Assembly: GCF_033954835.1 (NCBI RefSeq) | Contig: NZ_CP121471.1 | Location: 3,652,501-3,716,500 of the forward strand | Source: Thiorhodovibrio frisius | Lineage (GTDB): Bacteria > Pseudomonadota > Gammaproteobacteria > Chromatiales > Chromatiaceae | Length of the DNA stretch: 64,000 nt | Direction of reading: 5' to 3' | Part shown: in pieces, positions 33,217 through 41,056 of the stretch | Layout of the letters: each line of letters opens with the position of its first letter | Numbering within the stretch: position 1 is the stretch's first letter | Program-made: the position numbers and the translations under genes | Notes under the pieces: model-generated | What the model saw: the letters and a program-made list of their open reading frames with translations, nothing else | The model's database searches: none | What the model was told of the DNA's origin: nothing

Positions 33217-33266
33217 GGCTAACGCAAAGCACAGCGGCTGAGCGTGATCGGAGCGTTAAGTTAGAA
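33217..33266 (-). repeat. attC-like integron recombination site
   Basis: On the minus strand, TTCTAAC (33266-33260) to GTTAGCC (33223-33217), 50 bp, with inner GGCTGAGC-type arms. Both ends are one mismatch from consensus and complementary to each other over their central TAAC/GTTA. It follows the stop of the second EEP gene by 14 bp. Confidence 0.6.
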
Positions 33267-33280
33267 GGTACCGCGAAGGC

Positions 33281-33994
33281 TCACACAAGCTGCACGACGA
33301 GTGGCGTGTGATCAGACACCGCGTCTGTCCGACCCGGAGCGGCAAGTATGATGGATTCAACTTCGCGAACATACTGCGCCCGTTCGACCATAACCTCAGC
33401 TGACAAGACAGCGTGATCGATCCTGCTATATCTCTGAGCCTTGGATGCGAAGCTCCACAAACCATCAGGTACCGGAATCAACCACCCTTCCTCTCGAAGG
33501 GATCGAAGATACCTAGCTGTTGATCTCTTCGGTTGGTCTGGGTCAGTATTCAAGTCTCCCATGAACGCAATTCGTTGTCCCTTCGTGCTACGGATAATTT
33601 GTAGCAGCTTGTTCCAGTAGTCGTGGAGCGCGACTCCGCTGTAGGCCGGCGCACGAACGCCAACAAAGTCGAGGTTCATTGTTGGAATCTGCACATGGAG
33701 AAAGTTTGATGCGCCTCCGTGCCCATCAGTAGCTGGTCCAACGATGGACCCAGGCGCAAGGGAATAGCGACTAGCGACAAGTACTTGATTGTGACTATTT
33801 AGACGCTGCGATACGGCTAAGTGAGATAGGCCAAGACTCTTTAATCGTCCCACCATATTAGCACGCGTTGAGCCGTGGACATACTCGTTCAACGAGAGTA
33901 CATCAGGTGAGAGAGCTTCGATTGCCGCAAAGAACGTGTTCGGAATTGAATCTTCGCGACACTGATGCCCGAGATTCCAGCTAACAAGACGCAT
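33281..33994 (-). CDS. Endonuclease/exonuclease/phosphatase (EEP) family protein, cassette 2
   Basis: A 237-residue EEP protein: MRLVSWNLGHQCREDSIPNT (motif I Asn), LSPDVLSLNEYVHG (Glu), IAFMGDLNTDPDQPKR (GDLN), YSRIDHAVLSAE (RIDH) and AVSDHTPLVVQLV (SDH). It is only distantly similar to the other cassette EEP protein, so they are not recent duplicates. Complete catalytic set. Target unknown. Confidence 0.88.
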   Translation of the reverse strand: MRLVSWNLGHQCREDSIPNTFFAAIEALSPDVLSLNEYVHGSTRANMVGRLKSLGLSHLAVSQRLNSHNQVLVASRYSLAPGSIVGPATDGHGGASNFLHVQIPTMNLDFVGVRAPAYSGVALHDYWNKLLQIIRSTKGQRIAFMGDLNTDPDQPKRSTARYLRSLREEGWLIPVPDGLWSFASKAQRYSRIDHAVLSAEVMVERAQYVREVESIILAAPGRTDAVSDHTPLVVQLV

Positions 33995-34009
33995 AACGGT
34001 ACCTGTACT

Positions 34010-34071
34010 GCCTAACCCCCTGCTCAGCCGCGCGCGCCTTTGGCGCGTCGACTGGTTTTGCCTTGTCAGGG
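34010..34071 (-). repeat. attC-like integron recombination site
   Basis: On the minus strand, CCCTGAC (34071-34065) to GTTAGGC (34016-34010, perfect GTTRRRY). Inside, GTCGACGCGCC and GGCGCGCGCGGC pair around AAA. The site follows the HD-domain gene stop by about 6 bp and precedes the second EEP cassette, exactly as a cassette junction should. Confidence 0.7.
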
Positions 34072-34077
34072 CTGGAA

Positions 34078-34629
34078 TTATAGATATTGCTCATAGTTAG
34101 CTATTTTATTAGACAATCTGTCCGCAAGAAATGGACTGGCTTCGCCAAGCCGATCCAAGATGAAACCTGCTTCATTTTTGTACTTTCCTATCTTGATCTT
34201 ATCCCAGTGCTTTGGGGGTGGCTGCAAATTTGTGATTCGATCACATAACTTGACCATCCAGACCTCTAATGGCTGACTCCGTATTCTTTTAATACTATCT
34301 TTCATCTGTTCCAATTTTGATGGGAACATCGTGTTTTTAGTAAGCGACAAGACTCCATCGGCAATTTCTATACCAAATAACTCCTCTATATCTTCATAAG
34401 TGGTTGTGGTATCTTCAATTGAGTCATGCAGCAATGCACAAGAAACGAGAAGATCTGCGTTGTTAACATTCTCATGAGCTACCGTTGCAGTTGCCTCCAT
34501 TGCAACTAAGCCAAGATGATTTATGTAAGGAATGTCGCTTCCTGGCAATTTCTGACCATTGTGAATTTTGGAAGCAAAATTCCAGGCTTTCAGATATTTA
34601 TCCTGGTTCCAAATATTCATTTTTCTCAT
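34078..34629 (-). CDS. HD-domain phosphohydrolase (RelA/SpoT-hydrolase-like), cassette-encoded
   Basis: A 183-residue protein. KIHNGQKLPGSDIPYINHLG is the H-x-x-Q..Y.xH pattern of Mesh1/SpoT hydrolases, SCALLHDSIEDTTTTYEDIE holds the HD dyad with the following ED, and VWMVKLCDRITNLQ gives the KxxDRxxN motif. These three blocks are those of the (p)ppGpp-hydrolase-type HD family, though a bare HD nucleotide hydrolase is possible. AT-rich; first readable gene of the minus-strand array. Confidence 0.85.
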   Translation of the reverse strand: MRKMNIWNQDKYLKAWNFASKIHNGQKLPGSDIPYINHLGLVAMEATATVAHENVNNADLLVSCALLHDSIEDTTTTYEDIEELFGIEIADGVLSLTKNTMFPSKLEQMKDSIKRIRSQPLEVWMVKLCDRITNLQPPPKHWDKIKIGKYKNEAGFILDRLGEASPFLADRLSNKIANYEQYL

Positions 34630-34691
34630 GTTTTCGCGTCCTAACAGCTAACTAGAATCTCGGTCCACCTTCTTCTTTGAGCCTTCGGGAG

Positions 34692-34747
34692 TTTACCCAT
34701 CCTTGTTCGAGAAAACCTGAGTCTCCGCGCCCAAACGAAGCCAGCAG
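34692..34747 (+). repeat. 56-bp dispersed direct repeat, copy 2
   Basis: Matches 24262-24317 at 54 of 56 positions in the same orientation. It lies directly upstream of the cassette array (on the minus strand) and next to a truncated TIGR02452 gene, so it marks a rearrangement border. Confidence 0.85.
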
Positions 34748-34790
34748 GTCGATGCGTCGCCCGTCTCAGCCAGGTCGCTGCCCTTTTCCC

Positions 34791-34997
34791 TCACGCAGAC
34801 TGGCCGAAGACTTCGCGGAATGGCCCAAGTGTGGTCCGCTCCGGTGACCAGTCAGTGATGGCAAAGACCACCTGGTCGAAGGCGCGGGGAAAGGCTTGCT
34901 CCAGATGCGTGCGGAAGGACTGGGCGGTGCGTCGCGGGTCATTGCCGAAAGCGCCGCAGCCCCAGGCGCCCAGCACCAAGGCATACGGGTTTTGCAT
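34791..34997 (-). pseudogene. C-terminal fragment of a TIGR02452 (microbial PARG-like) protein
   Basis: The frame reads NPYALVLGAWGCGAFGNDPR, then RTAQSFRTHLEQAF, QVVFAITDW and TTLGPFREVFGQ. LGAWGCGAFGNDP is the hallmark of the TIGR02452/PARG-like macrodomain family. Only the last ~65 residues of a ~270-residue protein remain. The 5' side is replaced by IS91-region-like sequence. Confidence 0.75.
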
Positions 34998-34999
34998 GC

Positions 35000-35668
35000 T
35001 TGTTTAGCCGTTTCCGGCACTGACGCACTTGGCATCTCACCTCCGTCGGTTTGGCCTTCTCGGATCAACCTTCCTGCCCCCCTTCGCTCACCGCGGTTTT
35101 GCTCTCCGCGCCTCTCGTCTGCCCCAGTTTACCCCTCGGCAGGGAATCCTCCCCAGTTCTTCGGATGCGCCGTCTCCACCGCATCGGCCCTTGGGTGCCC
35201 ACTGACAAACCTGCACTACTATGAGGGCTTTGACTCCTGTCAGCGCTCACCGGCGCCGACAGGTCTCCCCGCTTCTCTCGCTTCACCTTCTTGTCGTTCC
35301 GCCCCCAACCACGTGATATCGCCCTGAAATCGCTTTCCACGCCGTTCGCAGCGTTACAGGTGGGTTTCAGACTTCGCCGTCTCCGTGCAGGCTCGTCGCC
35401 ATATCCCGCCGAATCGGGTTCGTTATCCTACGGACTGACCTTTCGCCTCCGGTTGCTCCCCCAACCCGCCTCACGGCGGCGCAGTTTCCTTTGGCTACGG
35501 AGTCTCGGCATACTCCGACACGGCCTTTCACCGTGCTGATGAAGCGCCTTTGCGGGCGCACACGGAGCCGCTTCGCAGAGAACCCGGCGGCGAGTCCCGG
35601 CTTAAAATATCACCTCACGCCCTCGCGTTGGAGGGGTTGTCTGTCAACAACCATGAGGTGATACCCAC
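35000..35668. other. Non-coding stretch associated with a broken recombinase unit
   Basis: About 670 bp without a credible gene. Text such as the tract around 35380-35540 resembles a sequence I have seen repeatedly upstream of tyrosine-recombinase/IS91-type units in gammaproteobacteria (from memory, unverified). Open frames here have unlikely composition. CCATGAGGTGATACCCACAT leads into the recombinase fragment. Confidence 0.35.
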
Positions 35669-35803
35669 ATGTCAACAACCTGTCAGGACCAGTTCACGCG
35701 ACAGTACGCGGCGCATCTCAAGCACTTGCGACTCAAGGGCAGATGTAGTTCGCTGATCGCTTACGGATCTCCGGCGAGTGGGTTAAATGCCGGTCCGCGC
35801 TGA
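35669..35803 (+). pseudogene. N-terminal fragment of a tyrosine recombinase (IS91-associated type)
   Basis: ATG at 35669, with GAGGTGA before it, opens MSTTCQDQFTRQYAAHLKHL then RLKG, the start of the integrases that often accompany IS91-like transposases (next expected LQPKTIEAY). After RLKG the frame turns into unrelated sequence and then into the hairpin repeat 35771-35793. About 30 codons survive. Confidence 0.6.
35771..35793. repeat. Short hairpin repeat, copy 2
   Basis: CCGGC (35771-35775) and GCCGG (35789-35793) around a 13-nt loop; the 26-bp tract 35768-35793 differs from copy 1 at one position. It forms the junction between the recombinase fragment and the dinB fragment, and supplies the altered 3' codons of the latter. 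Confidence 0.7.
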
Positions 35804-36183
35804 ATGGCCTCGGCACCGAAACGGTGGCGGATGGCGTCGAGCGTCTCTGTCAAGGTGTTGTCCGCTGGATCTGATCCAGCATCGGCCGTCTCGAACAGAT
35901 CAAGCTGCGCAGAGCTGCTGGTTTGCGACCAGCCGGACAGTCCCACGCCGATCAAGCGCACGGGACGGCCAGCCCAGGCGGTTTCAGCGGCAAGCATTGA
36001 CCGGGCGACGCGAAACACATCTTGCTCGTCCGCCGTCGGCACCTTCAGGGAATGCGAGCGGGTATGGGTCTCGAATGGCAAGAAACGCATCTTTAAGGTC
36101 ACCACCCGCCCAAAGTGACCCGTCTGCCGCGCCGTCCAAGCGACCTCGCGCGCAGCCCAGTGCAAAGTGGCTTCCAGCACTTG
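35794..36183 (-). pseudogene. dinB: C-terminal fragment of DNA polymerase IV/UmuC-type (dinB)
   Basis: The frame reads VLEATLHWAAREVAWTARQT, then GRVVTLKMRFLPFETHTRSH, the little-finger domain of Y-family polymerases (VTLKxRxxxFxTxTRSxxL). It continues with RPVRLIGVGLSGW and DLFETADAG. The catalytic palm and fingers are absent. The 5' side joins a DUF429 fragment and the 3' end runs into the hairpin repeat (ending AFNPLAGDP), so the fragment is broken on both sides. Confidence 0.75.
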
Positions 36184-36187
36184 GGGA

Positions 36188-36397
36188 TCAGACGGCGACC
36201 AGCAAGGCGTGGCGCGCCTGCTTGTGCGCATGGCTTTGCTTCTTGGGATCATCCTGCTTGTAGGACCGTCGTCCAATCAGTTGACGTGCGAGTATTCCGG
36301 GGTAGGCTTCAACGCAGAGGCGCGTGGGATCGCCAGCATGGACTCCAAGAATGGTCACCTCGGCACGCAGCAGCCGCGGGGCGCCCTCGAAGAGCAT
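36188..36397 (-). pseudogene. Fragment of a DUF429 protein
   Basis: The frame reads MLFEGAPRLLRAEVTILGVH, then GDPTRLCVEAYPGILARQLI and GRRSYKQDDPKKQ. The EAYPG...R..SYK pattern belongs to DUF429 proteins (RNase-H-like fold, predicted nucleases). About 65 of 250 residues are left, joined directly to the dinB fragment. Confidence 0.6.
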
Positions 36398-36517
36398 CAG
36401 CCCGACCGGGGGTTGCGGCTCGGACTACGCCATTGGCCGGACTGTGAGAGAAGGCTGAGCGGGGACGATGAGTAACGAAGATCGCCGGGTATTTGGCCAC
36501 GCCTGCGGGAGGCATCC

Positions 36518-37003
36518 ATGCGCCTGATTTTGTTCCTGAGCTTCTTGGCCAATCTGATCTTGGCCGTAATCTCGTTCGCGTTGCTACCCGAGCGGGTCGC
36601 CATCCATTTTTCCTTGGGCGGCCTCGCCGACGGTTGGGCTTCACGCGCGGCCAGCACCGCCGTGATGCTGGGAGTGGACACCCTCCTCTTCTTGCTGTTC
36701 TGGTTCTCCCCCACGCTACTCAGACACACACCGATGCGATGGGTGAATCTTCCCCACCGTGCCTACTGGTTGAGCCCGGAGCGGCGCGAGGCCACCGTTG
36801 TCCGCCTGAGTCACCGGCTCTGGGGTTTTGGAACTGCGCTCTTTGGTTTTCTGCTGATTGTCGGACTCTTGACTCTTCAGGCCAATCTCTCCAATCCCGT
36901 CCGACTTGATGAGTCATTGTTCTTGATCGCGCTCGGGATCTTCTTGGTCTATGTGCTGGTCTGGACGATGCGTCTCTGGCGCGATTTGCGACCGCCCCAA
37001 TAA
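36518..37003 (+). CDS. DUF1648-domain membrane protein
   Basis: A 161-residue protein with four membrane helices. LLPERVAIHFSLGGLADGWA is the DUF1648 signature (LPxxvPxHf...G.aD.w), followed by a helix, LPHRAYWLSPERREATVVRL, and two more helices. DUF1648 is found in SdpI-like immunity and other membrane proteins; function here unknown. GGAGGC lies about 7 bases before the ATG. Confidence 0.85.
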   Translation: MRLILFLSFLANLILAVISFALLPERVAIHFSLGGLADGWASRAASTAVMLGVDTLLFLLFWFSPTLLRHTPMRWVNLPHRAYWLSPERREATVVRLSHRLWGFGTALFGFLLIVGLLTLQANLSNPVRLDESLFLIALGIFLVYVLVWTMRLWRDLRPPQ

Positions 37004-37374
37004 CCGCCGCGCTGAGCTGGCTCAGTCGGTTTGGCCAGCCCTGTTTGCGTTGCAGACCAGCCCATTGGCCTGGCAACTGGAACGACGTTGCGCGCCAGCG
37101 CCCGTTTCCCAGGGCATTACCAATGCCCGGTGCCTGGCTCGCCTTTGAATGGACCCACGACATCGTCGGTGATCCAGCCACCGTAATAGGCGCCAGCCTG
37201 TGGTCGCACCCGTTCACTGCCAACAAAGCAGTCAAGCCGCGCCGGATGGAAGCAGCCAACCGCCAGATCGCGTTACCATCGCGCAATTGGATAGCCCGGG
37301 TAAGCGATCATGCCACGGGCTGGCCCCGCGCGGCACCAATCAATGCCGCGCCCAACGCATTGGAGTCTAACCAG
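37004..37374. other. Intergenic stretch with a degenerate dispersed repeat
   Basis: About 370 bp without a credible gene of its own, although the downstream frame is open through it. GATGGAAGCAGCCAACCGCC (37246-37265) is close to a tract at 47469-47488, part of a loosely conserved dispersed sequence. Confidence 0.4.
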
Positions 37375-38574
37375 ATGGCCAAACCAAAGCACCGATGGGA
37401 ATTTCGCGCGCGCTTTCGCACCAACGCATTCGGGTGGAAGGGCTCCAAGCTCGCGGCCGAGCGGCTCAAGGAAGCGCTCTCTGAAATCAAGAAAGTGGCG
37501 CGGACCGATCCGGTGCTCGCCGCTGACGGCGCCATTCTCCTGATGGAGAAGCTGTGGCCGGCGCTCGCGCAGATCGATACCTCATCGGGCGCCTTGGGCA
37601 ATGCGGCGGGCAAAACGGTGCATGCCCTGATCGACATTGTGCTTGCGGCGCCTGTTGATACCACCCAGAACGAACGCTGGCTGGAGCGATTACAGCAGGC
37701 GGTCGATGATGACGGCGTTGACTACCTGTGGGAAGTCAGCGAGCGCTGGGGTGAGCTGTGCCGCACGCCAGAGCGGGCGTCCCGCTTCGCTGATGACTGT
37801 CTGTCCCTGGTGCGCGCCAGCTGGCAGTCGGCTGGTGGGTATTGCAAATGGACACCGGCCTGCCTGAGCTGTCTGCTCAAGGCACAGCGCCATGAGGAGC
37901 TGTTGGCACTGATCGATACCGCGCCCTATCTGTCCTGGGGGTATCGGTGCTTCGGCGTGCAGGCATTGGTCGCGATGGGGCGCGGGGATGAGGCGATTGC
38001 CTATGCCCAAGACTCCCATGGGATCAACAACAGTCCAACCGCCATCGCACAGACCTGCGAGGCGATCCTGCTGGAGGCCGGTCGATCCGAGGAGGCCTAT
38101 GCGCGCTTTGCATTGGAGGCCAATCAGGCCACGACTCACCTGGCAACCTGCCGCGCATTGATCAAGAAATACCCCGGCAAGGAACCGCGGATGATCTTGA
38201 ACGATCTGATTGCCGCCACCCCTTCGGATCCGGGCCGCTGGTTTGCCACCGCCAAGACCCTGGGATTCCTCGAACTGGCCGCTGAGCTGGCGGAACGCTC
38301 ACCGGTGGACATCGGCACCCTGCTGCGCGCGGCGCGGGATTATCAGGACTCAAATCCATCGTTCGCCTCGCACGCTGCCATGGCGGCGCTGCGCTGGATG
38401 GCGGCCGGTCGGTTCTATGAGCTCACAGCGTCCGATGTCTGGGAGGCACGCCGCTTCGCGCTCGAAACGGCGGAGCGCACTGGGGAGTCAGAGCGAATCC
38501 GGGCGTTTCTCGACGAACTGATGGCCAGCAGTCAGACCGATGCCTTTGTCCGCCAGCAACTTCAGGCCCGCTAA
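37375..38574 (+). CDS. Helical-repeat protein of unknown function (399 aa)
   Basis: From MAKPKHRWEFRARFRTNAFG the protein is all-helical with short TPR-like repeats: FGVQALVAMGRGDEAIAYAQ, CEAILLEAGRSEEAYARFAL and FATAKTLGFLELAAELAERS. The N-terminus includes GWKGSKLAAERLKEALSEIK. I know similar uncharacterised proteins across proteobacteria but no function. The ATG at 37375 is chosen because upstream in-frame codons to 37045 have no protein-like character. Confidence 0.75.
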   Translation: MAKPKHRWEFRARFRTNAFGWKGSKLAAERLKEALSEIKKVARTDPVLAADGAILLMEKLWPALAQIDTSSGALGNAAGKTVHALIDIVLAAPVDTTQNERWLERLQQAVDDDGVDYLWEVSERWGELCRTPERASRFADDCLSLVRASWQSAGGYCKWTPACLSCLLKAQRHEELLALIDTAPYLSWGYRCFGVQALVAMGRGDEAIAYAQDSHGINNSPTAIAQTCEAILLEAGRSEEAYARFALEANQATTHLATCRALIKKYPGKEPRMILNDLIAATPSDPGRWFATAKTLGFLELAAELAERSPVDIGTLLRAARDYQDSNPSFASHAAMAALRWMAAGRFYELTASDVWEARRFALETAERTGESERIRAFLDELMASSQTDAFVRQQLQAR

Positions 38575-38647
38575 CCGAGCCATGGCGATCGGCTGCGAGT
38601 GGCTCGGAGCCATGCATCTCGCGGTGACAGGATCGCGATGGACGCAG

Positions 38648-38905
38648 TCACCACAGCAAGACGCTGCGCGCCCGGTGATCGGAACCGAGCGACCGGGTGG
38701 ACCCGGACTCAGCACCCCACCAAGCGGTGGTGACGAGCACCTGATCAATGGGGATGCCGAACCAGCCTTGCCCAACCGCCGGCCAGGTGGGTTGCAACCC
38801 GCTTGCGCGGCGCACCTCGGTCTGGCTCAGCCCAGCAAAGGCCGATGACCAGGGACTGGCATTCAGATCGCCAGCCAGGATGCTAGCCTTGATTGGCGGA
38901 CACGG
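38648..38905 (-). pseudogene. C-terminal fragment of an EEP-family nuclease
   Basis: The frame reads KASILAGDLNASPWSSAFAG, then VRRASGLQPTWPAVGQGWFG and IPIDQVLVTTAWW, then SLGSDHRARSVLLW. GDLN, PIDQ and SDH are the late catalytic motifs of EEP proteins such as YbhP-like nucleases. The N-terminal half is missing or shifted. Unrelated in sequence to the two cassette EEP genes. Confidence 0.65.
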
Positions 38906-39140
38906 GTAATCCCAGACAGATTCTTGATCTGGTCCCGGGCTCTGCGCGAAGGGTGGTCGAGTCTGGCCGCGGTATTGCCAGGCTTCTCGGGCCGCTTGTA
39001 AGCTGGGTCGATTGGAGGGCATGCTGCGCGGAGTTTGCTCTGATTGGTGGTCACCTGCCTGCGGATATTGGGGAGTTTCTCTGATGAGCAATACCGAGAG
39101 CAAGAAGACTGCACGACCCTGACCAAAGCTGAGGTTCGCG

Positions 39141-39605
39141 ATGGCTAAACCACAAACACCGCTCCTAACAGCGGACATTATCATCGAACTGGCCGACCGG
39201 CCCCTCCGGCCCATCGTGCTGATTGAAAGGCGCTTCCCCCCGCCGGGCTGGGCCATACCCGGCGGTTTTGTCGACATTGGCGAGCACATCGAAGCCGCAG
39301 CGGTGCGCGAAGCCCTTGAGGAAACGGCGTTGCGCGTGACACTGCGAGCGCTGCTGGGGCTTTACTCGGACCCACAACGCGACCCGCGCGGCCATACCGC
39401 CAGCGCCGTCTATGTGGCAGAAGCCAGCGGTGAGCCACGGGCGCAAGATGATGCGCGCAATCTGGCAATCTTCTCACCTGATGCGCTGCCCGCGCCGCTG
39501 GCATTCGATCATGCACAGATTCTCGACGACTATCGGCGTTACCGGGAGACGGGCCAAATCAAACCGCTTTGGTCGCCGGACGTTCAAGTGTTGCCTGGCG
39601 CTTGA
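39141..39605 (+). CDS. Nudix hydrolase
   Basis: A 154-residue protein with a complete Nudix box, GGFVDIGEHIEAAAVREALE then ETAL, i.e. G-x5-E-x7-REVxEE-like with all metal ligands. RFPPPGWAIPGGFVD precedes it, as in ADP-ribose pyrophosphatase-like and 'Nudix NUDT' branches. Substrate not predictable. Stop overlaps the start of the ankyrin fragment (TGATG). Confidence 0.92.
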   Translation: MAKPQTPLLTADIIIELADRPLRPIVLIERRFPPPGWAIPGGFVDIGEHIEAAAVREALEETALRVTLRALLGLYSDPQRDPRGHTASAVYVAEASGEPRAQDDARNLAIFSPDALPAPLAFDHAQILDDYRRYRETGQIKPLWSPDVQVLPGA

Positions 39606-39838
39606 TGGCGAAAACGCACATGCGAACTTTGGATGACGTGTTGCAATCGGCTTCGGACGTGCTATTTCCTGCGGAAATGGGCAGGCGGAAAATCAGCGTG
39701 ACAAGCACCAATAGCGATGGTGATACGCCTCTGCATGTCATGGTGTGGCGCAAGGACCAACAGGCGATCGCGTTTCTGATCAGCGCCGGCGCGGATGTGA
39801 GAAGGATTAGCGCGGGTTCTACCCGCGGGTATCGATGA
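39605..39838 (+). pseudogene. Truncated ankyrin-repeat protein (N-terminal 77 codons)
   Basis: MAKTHMRTLDDVLQSASDVL is followed by one ankyrin unit, NSDGDTPLHVMVWRKDQQAI then AFLISAGADV. After GADV, where a second repeat (NxxDxxGxTPLH) is expected, the frame turns into unrelated sequence and ends. Translationally coupled to the Nudix gene. Confidence 0.65.
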
Positions 39839-40210
39839 CCTGCCGCCGGCGGAAGGGTGCTTGCAGCAGCCGCATGAGCATGCGTCGCGGCGGTAGCCAC
39901 TGAATGCGGGTGCCGTGGCGTTCGATGACGGATTGATCTAACTCTGACCTCCTGCGTGTTGCGATGTCGCTCTATGCCGGGCTGTCGGCGTAACGCCAAC
40001 AGATTGACCCTTTTCAGCTGAGATTTTCCGTGACTTTGCCAGTAACATGGACGGGGACAGTAATTACTCCAAGCCTTCTTCTGCAAATCCTGATCATTGC
40101 AGATGATCGGTCCCCCGGTCATCCTTGCACTGGTCATATCACGATGGCACAAGATAATGAATCTGGATTATCTGTGGTTCGGCACGACAAGTTCCCTGGG
40201 TGAGCCACCC
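39839..40210. other. Intergenic stretch, no gene seen
   Basis: A minus-strand frame near 39835-39950 reads VIERHGTRIQWLPPRRMLMR and may be the tail of a lost gene, but I cannot name it. The rest is non-coding by appearance. Confidence 0.4.
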
Positions 40211-40348
40211 ATGAACCCTTTCCAGGGACTCGCCGGAGCGGCTGCATTCAGCGCCTTCAGTTTGTTCCTGTTCGGCTGGGTGACCATTCCAGCTGGCGCG
40301 CTACTTGGCGGGCTGATGATCGGACGTTCGCGGATATCGCCGACCTGA
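40211..40348 (+). CDS. Possible small membrane peptide (45 aa)
   Basis: MNPFQGLAGAAAFSAFSLFL then FGWVTIPAGALLGGLMIGRS: two hydrophobic stretches. It may be a real small membrane protein or the start of a truncated one. The ribosome-binding site is weak. Confidence 0.3.
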   Translation: MNPFQGLAGAAAFSAFSLFLFGWVTIPAGALLGGLMIGRSRISPT

Positions 40349-40381
40349 AGCAGTTTGGCACAGAGGGCGGGAGCTTTGGTC

Positions 40382-41056
40382 ATGATCGCGATCCGAAGGA
40401 TGGTGGATGAACCTTGCGATCGTTTCGCGGGACTGTTGTTGGCGTTTTTCGCCCTGGCTGCCGGTGTTCCGACTGGCGTGCCGACTGGGGTATTGGCGGA
40501 TTCGGACCTCGGCACCACAGTGTCTAACATGGAACAAGCCTTGGAGTTGTCCCAGCATGAGCGTCTCAGACGGCTCGAGACGTTTCACCCGGATCACCTG
40601 CGGCCTTTCGTCAGCGACGGCTGCAGCGGGGGGCTCTCCGTTCTGTGGGCACAGTTGTCCCGATGGCTGCCGGGCTTTCGCGCCATTCATGATGATCACC
40701 CGCCATGGGAGTCGTGCTGCATTGCGCATGATCGGGTCTATCATGCCGGTGGGCTGAATGCGTCCAGCGCGCAAGCGAGTTTCGAAGCGCGGTTGCACGC
40801 GGATCAGGCACTGCGCGAGTGCGTGATCGAGACCGCCACACGGCGAACGGCCGCGCTGAATGCGCGCTATGGGTTGGGTGATGGTCAGGTTGCACGGCTC
40901 TATAAGCTGGTGGGCGATCTCATGTATCGCTCCGTGCGCCTGGGCGGCGGTCCCTGTACCGGCCTGCCGTGGCGCTGGGGCTATGGGTTGCCGGACTGTG
41001 GGCTGCTATCTGCGCCACACTTGCTCAAAGAGCATCAGGAGGCGATCCCACCATGA
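40382..41056 (+). CDS. Exported protein with a phospholipase A2-type CCxxHD motif
   Basis: A 224-residue protein. The N-terminal hydrophobic segment (FAGLLLAFFALAAGV) is a probable signal or anchor. FVSDGCSGGLSVLWAQL resembles the calcium loop, and PPWESCCIAHDRVYHAGGLN contains C-C-x-x-H-D-x-x-Y, the catalytic helix motif of phospholipase A2. Further Cys residues (RECVIE, GPCTGL, PDCGLL) could form disulfides. The downstream DUF3592 gene overlaps by 4 bp. Enzyme activity is inferred only from the motif. Confidence 0.6.
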   Translation: MIAIRRMVDEPCDRFAGLLLAFFALAAGVPTGVPTGVLADSDLGTTVSNMEQALELSQHERLRRLETFHPDHLRPFVSDGCSGGLSVLWAQLSRWLPGFRAIHDDHPPWESCCIAHDRVYHAGGLNASSAQASFEARLHADQALRECVIETATRRTAALNARYGLGDGQVARLYKLVGDLMYRSVRLGGGPCTGLPWRWGYGLPDCGLLSAPHLLKEHQEAIPP

